NCBI RefSeq assembly: GCF_949628265.1
Contig: NC_088786.1
Coordinates: 32,881,681-32,945,680, forward strand
DNA from: Cloeon dipterum
Taxonomy: Eukaryota; Arthropoda; Insecta; Ephemeroptera; Baetidae
Direction: 5' to 3'
Length of the DNA: 64,000 nt
Shown here in pieces: positions 51,974 through 64,000 of the stretch (its first letter is position 1; each line of letters begins with the position of its first letter). The notes beneath the pieces are model-generated. The model was given only the letters and a program-made list of their open reading frames with translations. It was not told where the DNA came from and did not search any database. Made by a program: the position numbers and the translations under genes.

Positions 51974-52345
51974 AACATTTCTGGGATCTTTTACTGGCTG
52001 CCCAATGTCAGAGATAGCAAAAGGAGGTTAATTAAGTGACCCAAAATGCTCCAGTGGGAGTTGCACAGCACAATCGCCGACTCGACACTAACTTGCTCAT
52101 TTTCGCACACCTTTTCAGCGGCTTAAGGGATAAATTCGTCCTGGTCCCGGTAAAATTGCGCAACTTTCAACAACCAAACGCGAATTTCCTTGTTGCAAGA
52201 AAAGGACAACAATCATTTTGACAATGAAAATTTGGGTGTTTGTTGAACGTTGCGCAATTTTACCGGGATCAGGACGAATTAATGTCTGGAGTTTCAGTCA
52301 AAGACCTCAAAGATGACCACAATTCCCAGTCCCGGAAGCTCCAAT
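51974..52345 (+). repeat. Dispersed repeat, copy 2 (interrupted by the hairpin MITE)
   Basis: It shares an ordered series of blocks with 48986-49240: ACTGGCTG..CAATGTCAGA, GCAAAAGG.GGTTAATTAAG, a CGCCGA/CGAATCGCC-like stretch, then CAAAGACCTC. It is diverged, probably an old transposon remnant. The 146-bp MITE lies inside it. Confidence 0.65.
52134..52279. mobile_element. Hairpin MITE, 146 bp, with TAA target duplication
   Basis: The ends are ATTCGTCCTGGTCCCGG and its near-exact complement, with arms of about 50 bp. TAA is present immediately outside both ends (52131-52133 and 52280-52282). The related repeat at 48986-49240 is continuous across the insertion point, so this is an insertion with a 3-bp TWA-type duplication, as made by PIF/Harbinger (Tourist-like) elements. 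Confidence 0.82.
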
Positions 52346-53030
52346 AGATTAAAATACGTCTTTTGAGTGATAATCCCATTAAAAATAAAGGACCAAAGAA
52401 AGAAAGTAATAATTATTCAAAATGAACCTGTGGTGCACGTGCGGTGCAGAGAACGAGTCTATATATCCTATCCACAAAGACACACATTATCAAAGTGACC
52501 CAAAGTGAACTAAAAAATCTAACTGTTTGTTGCTCGCAATCGCACAAAGAGAGAGAGAGATGAGCGCATTAAACTCTGATAGATTGTGCGACGAGAGGGC
52601 AAATTGCCGCTGCTTGCAAACGTCAAAGGCTGATGCGGTTGTCGAGGTAAGTTTCTGCTTCAGAGGCCGCATGCGGGTCGGCGTGTGTGCTTTTTCGTGG
52701 AAAATAGCAGATAACAAGCCCTGAACACACACATACATACATTATACGCCTCGCGCACGAGGGGAGGATTTTTAAGGAGAAAATAAATATATAAAAAGAG
52801 AGTGCGTTGCGTGCGTGTGCTCTCTCAGACGAGATCAGACCTGGCCGCGCTCATTTTCTACTTTCGAAATATAAAATGGAAATAATTCAATTATATATGC
52901 CTTTGACTTCCATTAGTTCATTTAGAAAATGGAGTTCCCTTTTGTGATTCACACCTTACGAGATGTTGCAAATTGCTATTTTGCTATTTTTAGCCAATTC
53001 CAAAAATGGCATACATCACAAATTATTATT

Positions 53031-53477
53031 TTAAAGAGGAATGATACTGGAAAAGCCTGGAAAATTCTTGTTGCCAATGCATAAAATCATCCCTTAGGAT
53101 TCAGTTAAAGCCTAAATTGACCTAAGAAGCAGTGTAATTTTTCGAGAAAATTGGCTGGAAAGTTACCGTGCTTTTCAAATGGTAATGGCTATCTCCTTAC
53201 TTGAAATCCGATTTTATTTCAAAACCAAAGAGTTTCCCCAATAAGTGGCATACACCGTTGGACAGATCTCGACGAGAGGAATCGAAATCCTGCCAAGAAA
53301 ATATGTTCAAGCACTGTAAATTTTGGAGAAAATTGGCAAAATTTGAATTTTTATTGTATAGGAAGGTCCATTTTTTATTATTGCAAATTGTTGAACATAT
53401 TGTTTATCGGTCAATTGTTTAAGGCATCCAATAATTTAAATAATTTTCAATTGTTGCCCAGTATCATTCCACTTTAA
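53031..53477. mobile_element. TTAA-flanked MITE, copy 2 (447 bp)
   Basis: Same element, ends and TTAA borders as 27460-27904, in the same orientation, with scattered substitutions and a few small indels. It sits in intergenic DNA downstream of the hairpin-MITE region. Confidence 0.88.
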
Positions 53478-56128
53478 GTGCTATTTCTCTAAGCCATATT
53501 ACCTAACATTTATTTCTCGGCTTAATTTTATTTTCTTGTTTTTCCAAAATGCATTAAAATATTATTTAACTTTACAATCGGCAAAACATAATCATAAAAA
53601 CAATAACATAACAAATCCGATAATTGGGGAATGTTATTACATGACAGTATTTTTATACTTGATGTGTTTTCTTATTGTGTGTAAACAGTGGAAACCTTGT
53701 AAAGTACACACCGTGTAATAAATTTAAAACGAATAACACAGTCTTTTACAAAATTAGGTTTTAAGTTGTGATAAAAAAAACAAATTAGTCGGAATTTGTA
53801 TATGGAATCAGCACGCGCTGAGGTGGCTAATTGAATCAACGCGGAAAAAACTGACCCCCATAATCAAAATAAGCTTCAACTCGGCATTAAGCAAAAGGGA
53901 TTTTCCATTGCAGAGCAGACGACGGACACAATAATGGATATATACACGACACTCATCTTTCACACGCGGTCGCGCGGTGTGATGCCGTCATCCTCAACCT
54001 CACAAACACAGTATTATTTGATTGTATAAATTTCGATTCGACGCCGCGTGATTTGGTTAAATGGATTAGAAAAAAACGAGAGATTCAATTGGAAGAGGGA
54101 TGGCTTAATTTAAAATATCAAGCGTCGGATTATTATTACACTTTCCATTCGAGTGCTCGTCGCTCTCATTTATATAATTCTGGCCCGAATTCATATATGT
54201 AACGTCTCCAAACGAGGGTCATAATCAACCCTTTGATATTGAAAGCGCCGGTGACATCACCACTTTGCTCTCGGGAGATTCAAGGAAAGAAAGCCGACGC
54301 CGGTATATATAATATGTGAGATACATTTAGTGGGTTATTAAAACTTTATGGTGCGTTAAAAACTATAAAGTGTCAGTCACATGTCTGACACGCTCAAAAA
54401 CACCCGTGGGCCAAAGCAGCTTCCAGCATCCATCCACTAATTGTCAGTGATAAATTTTATTTCACATTTTTTTAAAAATATGTTATCCCTATTCATACAT
54501 CATAACTTTTATGATTAATTGCGTAAATATTATGAAAGATAAAAAATTGTAAATATTTTTAACGTCAAAATGGTGAAAGAAATTCCGAGGAAACGTTTGG
54601 GATATAACATCCTCTACGCCGTCAGCATAATTTTGTTTTAAATGGAAATCTTTATTAGCTAATTTTTAAATGTAGCAATTAATTTAAATAGTTTTGTCTT
54701 CATGCTTTAATTATGTTGAGATTGTTCAGTTTTGATTTTAAAGACGGTTCCCCATAATCTATTTAATTCAACTATAAATTAAAAATGAATATTCCCATCA
54801 TCTAACTCGATCGATGATACGCTAAAAGTGAGTGACAAAGGATATTCTATAGTTGGTTATTGTTGCACCTCAAGTGGGTCCAAATTCCCACGGAAAACAC
54901 CCCCTGGGCTGAGGGCGAAAGTGTGAGTGGCGCGGCCGCAGCCTCCCTGCGCAGATCGCACACGGATGATATCAATCTGCCGCGCACAAACGCACGCACA
55001 AGCAACAATAACAACAACAAAAGCGCGGCCACTTTAAGACAATCAGCGCCGCATGCACAGAGTGACCACCTACCGGGAGAGCTTTCGGCTCGGCCGCAGC
55101 GGGGTCTCCCTTTCGCTCAAGCACCGGCCGCGCCACGCAGGCAATAATGGCCAAATTAGGCCGGGGTAGAGAGCATAGGGGTTGACGCAGACCTGCTAAA
55201 GACACACAAAATATTATTTATTTTGGGGAAAACCTCTAATAATTTGTACACCGATTGAGCCGGATTTTCGTGCAGGTGGCTGATTTGTGTAAATGGCCTC
55301 TAATAAATTTGCTCCTATTTATATAATATTAATATATGTTTTTCGTGTTTCGAAATGGAAAAATATCCCTGTATTCACTGATGATGAAAATCACCGGATA
55401 AAAACTTCAAAATCGTTTGTTTTTGAAAATTTAAAAGTGGAAAGAAACATTTTTAAATTGTGTTTCTGCGGCGAAAAGTTGGAGAATATTTGTTATGCGT
55501 GCTGATGATCAAATATATTTTTTTAATTGACCATCGTGAGCACATTTTTGATTCCACCCATTATTAGAGACGAAGGAAAATATTTAATAACAGTAGGAAT
55601 TTGCAGTATAATGAAGATAAGTTTCTATGGTGGACTTATGCTTGGTAAATTTATTAATTATTTTAAATCGTCTACAAATTCACTCTGCGCTCTGTTTTTT
55701 CAACAAAGCCAAATTGAAAATATAATAATAATAAATTAGAAAAATAAAAATGGGAGGATAAATTTGTTACACATTTCACAGTAATTCAAATTGTTGAATT
55801 TTCCCAGGGTCCATTTCGATCTAATGAAATTCAAGGACTGTCATTGCATCACAGTAATCGTGTATGAGGCAGTTTACAGAAGAGTACAAGCAAAAAGTGC
55901 CTCTTATTTGCACTTTCAGTCTGTTCCATAATGACAAAAGAATGCCTCCCGCTGTTGGTCAAGTGGCGCGCGGGAATCTAAGTCTGCAGCGGCGCGATGA
56001 GGATCTGTGTGACGAGGTACAAACACATCACAATTGTAGCAACGCACTCGGGTGAACTTGCCCGTGAAAATCGTTATTTGCCACATCCGTTATTCGTTGT
56101 GTGTGATATGCGGAAATAATTTGTATTT

Positions 56129-56146
56129 GTGTGTGTGTGTGTGTGT
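56129..56146 (+). repeat. (GT)n microsatellite
   Basis: About 18 bp of GT in otherwise featureless intergenic DNA. Confidence 0.85.
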
Positions 56147-58311
56147 TTCTCTATTTGCCGCAAATCGAGCGAGGTTTTGAACACGTAATCGGGCGTTGCT
56201 AATGAACACGTAAACATAAACAGCCAAATAATCATTCCTATTTTTAATATCGATCATTTATATTCTAAAAATGATTTAAAATGGCATGTGAGAGCAAATC
56301 AACTTCAAGCTGAGGCTTATTTAAATTATTGGCATGGTAATCCGATTGAGGAAATTAAATTTTGTCGTCGCATGAGTCTCTGCAGGGGCTTGATGAGAGA
56401 AAGAGACAACATTGACGTCCGCATCAGTCTGCGCTCAGTGTCGCGCCGACGAATATTAATGAGAAAGCTAGCAGTGCAGCAGGGAAAGAGGCACCTGCTC
56501 CGTCTAATTGTTCTTCGCCCTCCCAAGACAGAGAGTCAATATATTCGCATCGTGCGCTCATGTTGCACCAGTTGACAGAAATAATCGTATGCGCGGAATA
56601 ATCCGGCTCATTCACTTACTTAGTATGCACGGCCATGCCCAGCACCAACAGCTGCACTTTTCGTTTGACATGTCGCGTATGCACGCCGAGTACAAATAAA
56701 ACAATGCTGATTCACCACTTGCCAATATTCGCGTATTCCTACATAATTGATTAAATGATTATTTTTTTGCTTTAACGATGTTTGCGGTCAACGTATTTAA
56801 TGTTTGCAATCGATTTAAGTTGGAATTTTACGCAGTGGTTTCAAAAAATTTAATTTTAAATATTCCTTCTTTGAATCACTAACCTAAATCGTATTTTAGC
56901 AATAAATAAATTTTCCTCCATGCATACACCGCACGTTAGGATTGATTGCGCGTTGTTGTCGCGCACCACTCGGTGCAAAAAGTGCAAATTGAATGCGGAC
57001 TGCGAATCAGTGAATGGAGCAAGCGGGTGCCATGACCTACAGACCCACAGAAACTCTCAGGGACTCCATATCGTGAACCAATTGTCTCTTTTTTTAATTG
57101 ATTGCCTCCCTTCGCCGTAATTCATATCAACTTTTATCCCATCGCCATTTCTACTCACTTTATTGAAATTTATGTTATTTTTTTAGTTTGGCAATTAGAA
57201 GACCTCCCATCTCGATGCCTCGGGTTCTGAACGTGACACAATCGTGGCATCGGCGAACAAATTTAATATGCTAATGAGGCGCTCTACGCAAATTGAAAAG
57301 GTACGTTTGAAGGTATGTTCCAAGGTGACAAGTTTTGTATCGTAAATTTCTCAGCTCTTTTGGGAGCAAAAAACAATAAGTCTGCTCGGATTTAGCTGAC
57401 ATGTTTAAGATAAAAATGCGAATCATTTAATAGATAATAAAGCGCTTCAAATAAATTATTCATAGTCGGCGAATAACTTTCAAACGCCGAAACGAAGCGA
57501 GGAGTCAATGAGAAACAGGTTTCTCCCGTCTCTAATTTGCAACTTTTTGCCCTCAACCGAAGCAGAACTTAGTGCGTCTGGCTTCCTTAGTCGTCTGGTT
57601 GAGATATAAATTTTTTTCACGTGCATAAATATGCCGTCCGTACACTCATAATTTAATCAGTGAGTGTGTGTGGCAATGCAAATACGTCTTTTCTCAGACA
57701 GTGACCAAAGGCAGAAGATTTACTGCAAGAAATTTGCCTCAAGGTGTCGCGGTCCCAAATTTCCGAATATCATTGCGACAAATTCTCGTCAATTTCGTGA
57801 AGCAGGTGAGACCGGTCCGCTGCCAATTTTATGTGGGTGCGGTCCTGCAAACCAATTTATTCATTGTGTGCTAATGGTGCAGCCCAGCAGGTGCCGTTTT
57901 CCGGATTATCCACCTTTTTCAGCTGCATTGGGTCAAAGAGCGTCGTGTAATCTGGCTTATACGATTGTGTTGTCACATTATCGCCTCTAGGATCTTGTTT
58001 CACCGCCATTATAACGGTGAATGACAATTTATTCTACAATTTCTACTTTTTAGACACGAAGTCTACCAAAACCAACGCCGATATTTTTTATATTCGGATA
58101 AACTATTCGCATGACCACATTGATTTTGAAGGTTTAAAACCACCGAAATGAAGAATTCGGTTAAAAAATGTTCACAAAAAAGCTAAACAATCAGATCATA
58201 CCTTTGAGAGTAACACAACACCAATTTTATTCTGATTGTTGTTATAAATTTATTTATTGACGTTTCAGATTTCAATCTTTTCAGCACTCTAAACCAAAAT
58301 TTCAAAGTTTT

Positions 58312-59183
58312 ATGCCAACTCTGAAGGAGCACGACTACGGCCCATCGCGGTCGCATCTAAGAGAGGAGACGACTAAAAAGTGTGGTGACTTCCACGAGAT
58401 CTACTGGGTCAACGGCAGCTGCTACCGCGGCCATTGGTGGAAGGACAAGAAGGACGGACTTGGCGAACAACGCGACGCTGACGGATATAGGTTTGGAATT
58501 AAAAAAATAAAGCTGAATTTTGAAACCCTCTGTGCATACAATAAACGTCATCCACAAAAGATACAGATTTTATTATCATATTTAATTTAAAAAATAGGTA
58601 CTACGGCGTTTGGAGCCGCAACAAGAAACACGGCTACGGCATCCTGAAGAAGCAGGACGCCATTTACGACAGGTTGGACCTCTTGTACGAAGGGCAGTGG
58701 CGCAACGGCAAACAGCACGGCTTGGGCATTGGCTTCCTGCCCAATGGAACCTACTACGAAGGTTCCGGGTCCCTGCAGATTTCTTGTCTTGATTCTAGAT
58801 TTTTCTTCTCTCCCACAGGGGAATACAGGAGTGGTGTGCGTAGCGGCTGGGGCACGATGATGCACAACAACGGCTGCCAAACGTCGGGCCAGTGGTTGGC
58901 GGACAGGATGCACGGCTTCGGCACTTGGTACAACAGCAACGGAAACTACTACGTCGGCGAGTTCAGGGATGGAAAGTTTGACGGCAGGGGCGCCTACGTC
59001 ATGCCCAACAGGGGCAAGGTGCTCGAGGGCGTGTGGACCGCCAACCAATTCTTCAGCGGACTCAGCATGGGTCTGAATGAACCGCCTGCTCAACCTGGCG
59101 GTGTGGATCTGACTGAGGAACTAATGGAAGAAGAGAAAGGGACCGCCAAGAAAGAGAGATATTTCTGCTCATATATTAACTAA
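58312..59183 (+). CDS. MORN3: MORN repeat-containing protein 3
   Basis: Three exons: 58312-58490, 58598-58761, 58819-59183. They give 708 nt and 235 residues (human MORN3 has about 240). It has serial MORN units of the form YxGxWxxxxxxGxG (YRGHWWKDKKDGLG, YYGVWSRNKKHGYG, YEGQWRNGKQHGLG, YYEGEYRSGVRSGWG, YYVGEFRDGKFDGRG) and an acidic C-terminus. MORN3 is a testis/cilium-associated MORN protein in vertebrates; the insect role is inferred only. The second intron is just 57 bp and leaves the frame open if retained; the MORN register (YYEG-EYRSG) needs it removed. The first ATG fits the family N-terminus, but a further upstream exon cannot be excluded. Confidence 0.88.
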
Positions 59184-59255
59184 TTATCCCGAGCCCGCCA
59201 AAATATAAAATTTAAAGTTTCATGAATGAATCTATTTCCGTGCATAGTAATTACA

Positions 59256-59261
59256 AATAAA
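59256..59261 (+). terminator. Poly(A) signal of MORN3
   Basis: AATAAA lies 73 bp downstream of the MORN3 stop and just before the GC-rich satellite begins. Confidence 0.55.
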
Positions 59262-59309
59262 TTAAATTTTCCTCCGAAATATATTTAATCGGACTTAATC
59301 TTACTTACT

Positions 59310-60575
59310 ATATATTAAAAAAACAACGAAATCAAAAAATTCGAAGTCGAGCCGACGACGCGGAACGGCCGGGGAGGTCCCTGCGAGCGTTTTCTCAAAT
59401 GGGCGCCCGGGCGCCGGACGCCCCCCAGGGGGCGAAAACCGCCCCCGAAAAAACTTTCGTCTAACGATCGGGCCGAAATTCGGTGGGCGGCTCCGGGGCA
59501 CACCCCGAAAACCGCCGCGCGGGCGCGTTTGCCCCGCAAAAGTCCGCGGGGCGCCCGGGAGCCCCGCGAAGGAGGCGGACTCATGGGGCGGGTCGTCGGA
59601 TCGGCGCGAAATTTTCAGCGGTGGAGGAGGCGGCCGAGGCGAGCCGGACGAGCATAGGGACCCGGGGTCGCCGAGCGCGGGAAAGGGGCGCGGCGGGGCC
59701 CCGAAGTCGCCGCTCCCGGGGGTGGCTTCGGAACGGCCGCACCGATCGGGCCGAAATTCGGCGGGCGGCACCGGCGGCGACCCGGGAGGCCGCCGCGCGG
59801 GCGCGTTCGCCCCACAAAAGTCGGCGGGGCGCCCGGGAGCCCCGTGAACGAGGGGCGCCCGAAGGGAGGGTCGGCGGATCGGCGCGAAATATTCGGGGGT
59901 GGAAGAGGCGGCCGAGGCGAGCAAGACGAGCATAGGGATCCGGGGTCGCCGGGCGCGGGAAAGGGGCGCGACGGGGCCCCGAAGATGCCGCCCCCGGATG
60001 TGGCTTTGGAATGGCCGCGCCGATCGGGCCGAAATTTGCGTGGGCCGTAGCGCGGGGGTCGCGGAGTTGGGCGCCGTCGTCGCGGAAGCCCGTGAAAACC
60101 TGATGGTGCTCGGGAGCCCCGCGAACGAGGGGCACCCACGGGGCGGGTCGTCGGATCAAGGCGAGTTTCGCGAAGGTGGCGGAGGCGGCCGAGGCGAGCC
60201 GGACGAACATAGGGACCCGGGGTCGCCGAGCGCGGGAAGGGGGCGCGGCGGGGCCCCGAAGTTCGCACCCCCGGTGTCGGCTCGGGAACAGCGGCGCCGA
60301 TCGGGCCGAAATTCGAGTGGGCCGTAGCGCACGGGTCGTGGAGTTAGGCGTCGTGGGAGCCCGCGAAAGCCCGTGGGGCGCTCGGGAGCCCCGCGAACGA
60401 GGGGCACCCGCGGGGCGGGTCGTGGGATCGGCGCGATATTCGCGAAGGCGCGGGAGGCGGGAGGCGGCCGAGGCGAGCACGGGGAACCGGAGTCGGAAAT
60501 TGCGGGAAAGGGGCGCGGCGGGGCCCCGAAGTCGCCGCTCCCGGGGGTGGCTTCGGGAACGGCCGCGCCGATAGG
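59310..60575. repeat. GC-rich satellite, about 275-bp tandem units
   Basis: The landmark GGATCGGCGCGAAAT or a variant recurs at about 59599, 59877, 60151 and 60425 (spacing 278, 274, 274), with a partial unit before it. Each unit carries blocks such as GAGGCGGCCGAGGCGAG, GGACCCGGGGTCGCC and CGATCGGGCCGAAATT. It is extremely GC- and CpG-rich in an AT-rich neighbourhood. Long open frames on both strands result from the lack of A/T stop codons and are not genes. Confidence 0.85.
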
Positions 60576-61135
60576 GTTGCCATAACCCCAGAGTTTGCCA
60601 ATAAGTTTTGTCTGGCACCCGAGTGGGGCGGCCGCATCCTCATAGCTACCCCCTACTGGAGTCAGTTGCCCCCCTAGGGTTGCCACTCTCCCATCAGACG
60701 CCTAACACTTAAGTCTGCCACGCCTCCTAGGGTTGCCACATGTCATAGAGGTTGCCAAAACTCAACGTGGCCGCCAACTCTAGGGTTGCCACACGCCGTA
60801 GGGACTCCCAAAAATCAAGGCGGCCGCCCACGCGCCCACCCTAGGGTTACCACTCTCCCTTCAGACGCCTAACATTTAAGTTTTCCACGCCTCCTAGGGT
60901 TGCCAGACACCATCGGGACGGCCAAAACTAAAGGCGGTTGCGCACTCTAGGGTTGCCAGACACCACACGACCGGACCCAACTTAAGTCGGCCGCGCTCGC
61001 AAGGGTTGCCGCACGCCACGGGGACGGCCCGAACTCGAGGCGGCCGCCCGCCCTAGGGTTGCCGCACGCCGTAGAGACCGCCCGAACTCTCGAGGCGGCC
61101 GACCGCTCTAGAGTTGCCGCGCGCCGCGGAGACGG
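60575..61135. repeat. GC-rich satellite, about 54-bp tandem units
   Basis: TAGGGTTGCC or a variant recurs at about 60574, 60672, 60730, 60782, 60842, 60896, 60950, 61003, 61056 and 61111 (mostly 52-60 bp apart), each followed by a CACGCC-G-AGGGAC-like and an AAGGCGGCCGC-like block. It joins the 275-bp array directly at GCCGAT/AGGGTTGCC. A G9-10 run near 61210 marks the right end of the GC-rich tract. Confidence 0.82.
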
Positions 61136-61231
61136 CCGCGACTCCGCGCGGGAGGGCGACCACGACCCGGGGGCGACGAATCGGTCGAGCGAATAAGTCG
61201 AAGCGAGAAGGGGGGGGGGTGAAATTACCAT

Positions 61232-64000
61232 ATTCTAGTCTTCGTTGCATGAATTAAAATTGTACCTTGGAATTAAAAATCCCAAACGGAATGCTTATAT
61301 TCATTACCAGCAGCCGCATAAATGGGATTAAAAGCATCTTCCTCGAGAGTGTCACCCGTTTTTTTAAAACTTGTTTTAAAATGAGCTTGAAGACTTCATT
61401 AAGGACTATAAATCCATATCTAATCCCTACATATAGCTACAAACATTTTGTGCTGGCTCAATAAGTAGTTGATAATTATGTAATGGCTGTGAGGCTCCTT
61501 TTGATGAAGCGAAAATAATTAAGTGCCTAGCCGCCTGCTCTTTCAAGGATGGGATTGAAGTAAAGATTTCGTTTCTATATTCCTGGGCACTGCTTTTGCC
61601 CAGTTAGATAAAATTATTTAATATTTCTTCTTGAAAAAAACACCTGAAACGAACGTTAGACTTGCGGAACCTGTTCTTTTAGAAATGAATCGACCAACAT
61701 CATCATGCATAAAGCTGTTTTTTTAATGACTTCGCAGGTGAGAGGTCGAAACAGAAATTAGCGAGCGGGAGGCAAGTTAAAAATATCTAAATTAATCCTC
61801 GTTGTTCTAACAAGCCTGCTCGAAATGAAAAATTGCACCGATTAGTAATTTCTGTCAAGCGTAAATTGCGCCGAGAAAATTAGCATGTCGTTATTTACGT
61901 TACATTACCAAATCATTTCTGCGTACACAGACTCATGATTTCCGGCATGCGTTTTAATTTTTTTGATAGCTTTCAGTGATAAAAGATAAACGCTCGCTGG
62001 GAGAGCACAAAGACTTCCATTAAGGACTATTAAATCGAACACGAGCGCTGATTTTCCTCCCTTGACGCTCTCAATTGGCTCCTAATTTGCTCATTTTTTG
62101 TGCAAGCGTGAACAATAACTTTGCAACTTAACATAAAAAGCAGCACGCCCCGGTGGAATATAAATTAAGCACGAAAATGGCATTTTATTTGCCCCCAAAC
62201 GCGTGCGTTATTGATGGGCCGTGCCATCCCTCTATCTCTTTTATTCCCAAAGCCAGACACGAGGGTTGTTTGCGATCAAGGGAGGAAAGAACGACACCGG
62301 TGTGGCCGTCAGATTTATGTTTAAATGACAAAAAATCTTATTTATGCGTTCGTTTTTTATATTATTGCGTGTGTTGGTTTTGGTGAATTCTTCCTGGCCA
62401 ATTCGCTCGTATTTATCGCTTCGGATGGAATAAAATGAGGAGAGAGACTTTAGATCGCATCTTCCTCTGATGATCACAAAAGGAGCTACCCTTTTCCTTA
62501 TACTATCGCACGGTTAAAAGGTTAGGAAAAGGTGATTTGGATTTTTGACGGATAAAAGTGCCACGCGCGCTGAAAGATTACTGCTTTTTCCACCACGCCG
62601 GTTTAATAATTTTAAAAATGTGAGTAAGCAGTAATATTTAGTGGGGATTTATAGCGAAATAAAATTTCGCGAAATCCTATCTTTGTTGTCAAGTGGAGAC
62701 GTGATGCATAATTAAAAACGTGTTGGACGCGCCATCAAAGCCATTGTTATGGACGGAGATAAACGAGAGAGATGAGCCGTGGCTCTCGAATTACGCACAG
62801 CAGGGGTCCAGAACGCGATAACGAGATGCGCCAGAAGAATGCTGCTGTTCAGTTCAAGAACAAAAGCGAGAAACTGGAGAACGACGCTCACGTCTCTGCC
62901 GTCTAGACAAAAAGGGGGTGGATAATGCCCCTGTGCGAGGAATGCTCGCCGAAGGAAGGAAAAAGACCTGCTCGCGGCACGCACGTCTTGTGTGGCCAAA
63001 GTTTGCACGCGAAAAATTTTAATGTCCATCGGCATCGGAACGTTGCGTTAATGGAAGTGTTAGTGCCACATTTCTCGAAACGACAAACGAGTTGGAGCAT
63101 TTTTTTGTAATTTGTGTTGACTGCTGGAACGAGATACAACTGGTTTGTAACAGACCGAATTTTGGTCAACTTCTCTTTTGCATAATTTTCGTTTGTACGT
63201 GTCCGTCGATTTCCTGATGAATCTGCATTTTTCCAGATCTCGCTCCCTCTCTGCATCTGTAAATCGTTGGCACGAGCGTACGGAAATCACCTTGAAACGG
63301 TCCCGCAGCCCATAAATCATTTTCTGGCCAGTACAAGAGAGCCAAATTTCGATTAATACTGTTGGGTGTAAGATAAATTATAGCTTTATATCCATTTCAT
63401 GTAACCATCCACTTTAAGTAAATGCCAACATCAATTTCGAAGGATTTTAAGTCACTTTTTACTGACCCTAATTCGGTTGTGCTTTAGAAATTAAAAAAGA
63501 ACTCCATAAAACGTTGAAAATCTGTGTTTTTTCGAACGTAAATCAGACTGCTGAGGTATATCTTTTTGGTCTCACGCTTATTAGGCGTAATTGCCAGTGC
63601 TTCAACGAGATCCTTTTAATTCATTCATTCTGGCCGCCAAATAAAAATTTAATTTACATTCATCAGAACGCAAAGAAGAAATTATTACACGATTTTCATG
63701 CCGAAAAGGAGCGCCGACTCTGCTAGTTCATATGCAAAATTACGCACAATTGCTTATTAACATGAAAACTCACGCAGAGAAACACACGCTTGAACTGAAT
63801 TACCGAGTTTGTCGTTATGAAGAAGTCGTACTTTTACGTCTGCTTGACGCCGTTCCTTAATAACGAACTGCTCTGTAAAATTTTCCAAAATTTACATGCA
63901 TAATTCGACCAAATTATGCTGCAAGTGTATAAAATTTCAAGCAATTTAATAGAGACAAACTGCCTCTCATGCGATTGAACATTTCACCAACTGAAACGGC
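61232..64000. other. Non-coding stretch after the satellite
   Basis: AT-rich sequence with no recognisable gene, repeat or RNA to the window end. Confidence 0.5.

Larger units (their letters stand above)
51181..58311. other. Intergenic stretch between NEDD8 and MORN3
   Basis: It holds the dispersed repeat with nested hairpin MITE (51974-52345), the TTAA MITE (53031-53477) and a GT microsatellite. No gene was recognised. The GC-rich stretch at 54.9-55.15 kb reads as low-complexity peptide only. Confidence 0.5.

Noticed and set aside
58674..59183. MORN3 reading through 58762-58818 without an intron
   Set aside because: The read-through peptide interrupts a MORN unit with unrelated sequence; the GT...CCCACAG borders restore the repeat register.
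59581..60618. A 345-codon minus-strand ORF and several other long frames in the GC-rich tract
   Set aside because: They are open on both strands in overlapping frames because the satellite has hardly any A/T-rich stop codons; the peptides simply repeat with the 275-bp unit.

Overview
The window is nuclear DNA of an arthropod, almost certainly an insect. Genes are interrupted by short GT-AG introns in an AT-rich, repeat-laden background, and one gene carries the active-site signature of 3,4-dihydroxyphenylacetaldehyde (DHPAA) synthase, an insect-type enzyme. I cannot fix the species; the many introns and long intergenic DNA argue against a compact fly genome.

Layout. 1-27.2 kb is almost gene-free. 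It holds one proline-rich putative coding exon on the minus strand (about 5.66-6.14 kb), several CpG-rich patches, very long GA arrays, two foldback elements and old dispersed repeats. 27.3-31.7 kb (+) is an 11-exon, 489-residue DHPAA synthase (amd-type) gene. Tail to tail with it, 32.2-42.0 kb (-) is a 24-exon thioester-containing protein (TEP) gene with signal peptide, intact GCGEQ thioester, catalytic histidine, a probable GPI-anchor tail and two mutually exclusive exons in the hypervariable region. 47.2-50.0 kb (+) is DNAJB11/ERdj3, with an exact ERSE-II element upstream, and converges on NEDD8 (50.6-51.2 kb, -). 58.3-59.2 kb (+) is MORN3. Next to it lies a very GC-rich compound satellite (59.3-61.2 kb) made of about 275-bp and about 54-bp units. 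51.2-58.3 kb and 61.3-64 kb contain no gene that I recognise.

Mobile DNA. A TTAA-flanked 445-bp MITE occurs twice (amd intron 1 and 53.0 kb). A 146-bp hairpin MITE with a TAA duplication is nested inside a further dispersed repeat at 52.0 kb, whose sister copy sits in a DNAJB11 intron. Foldback elements lie at 2.2 kb and 17.9 kb.

Functional themes are cuticle/catechol chemistry (amd), humoral immunity (TEP), ER proteostasis (DNAJB11), protein neddylation (NEDD8) and a MORN-repeat protein. The genes do not form a pathway or operon. All gene models were spliced by eye from reading frame, splice sites and family conservation; lengths close in frame and agree with the family lengths.
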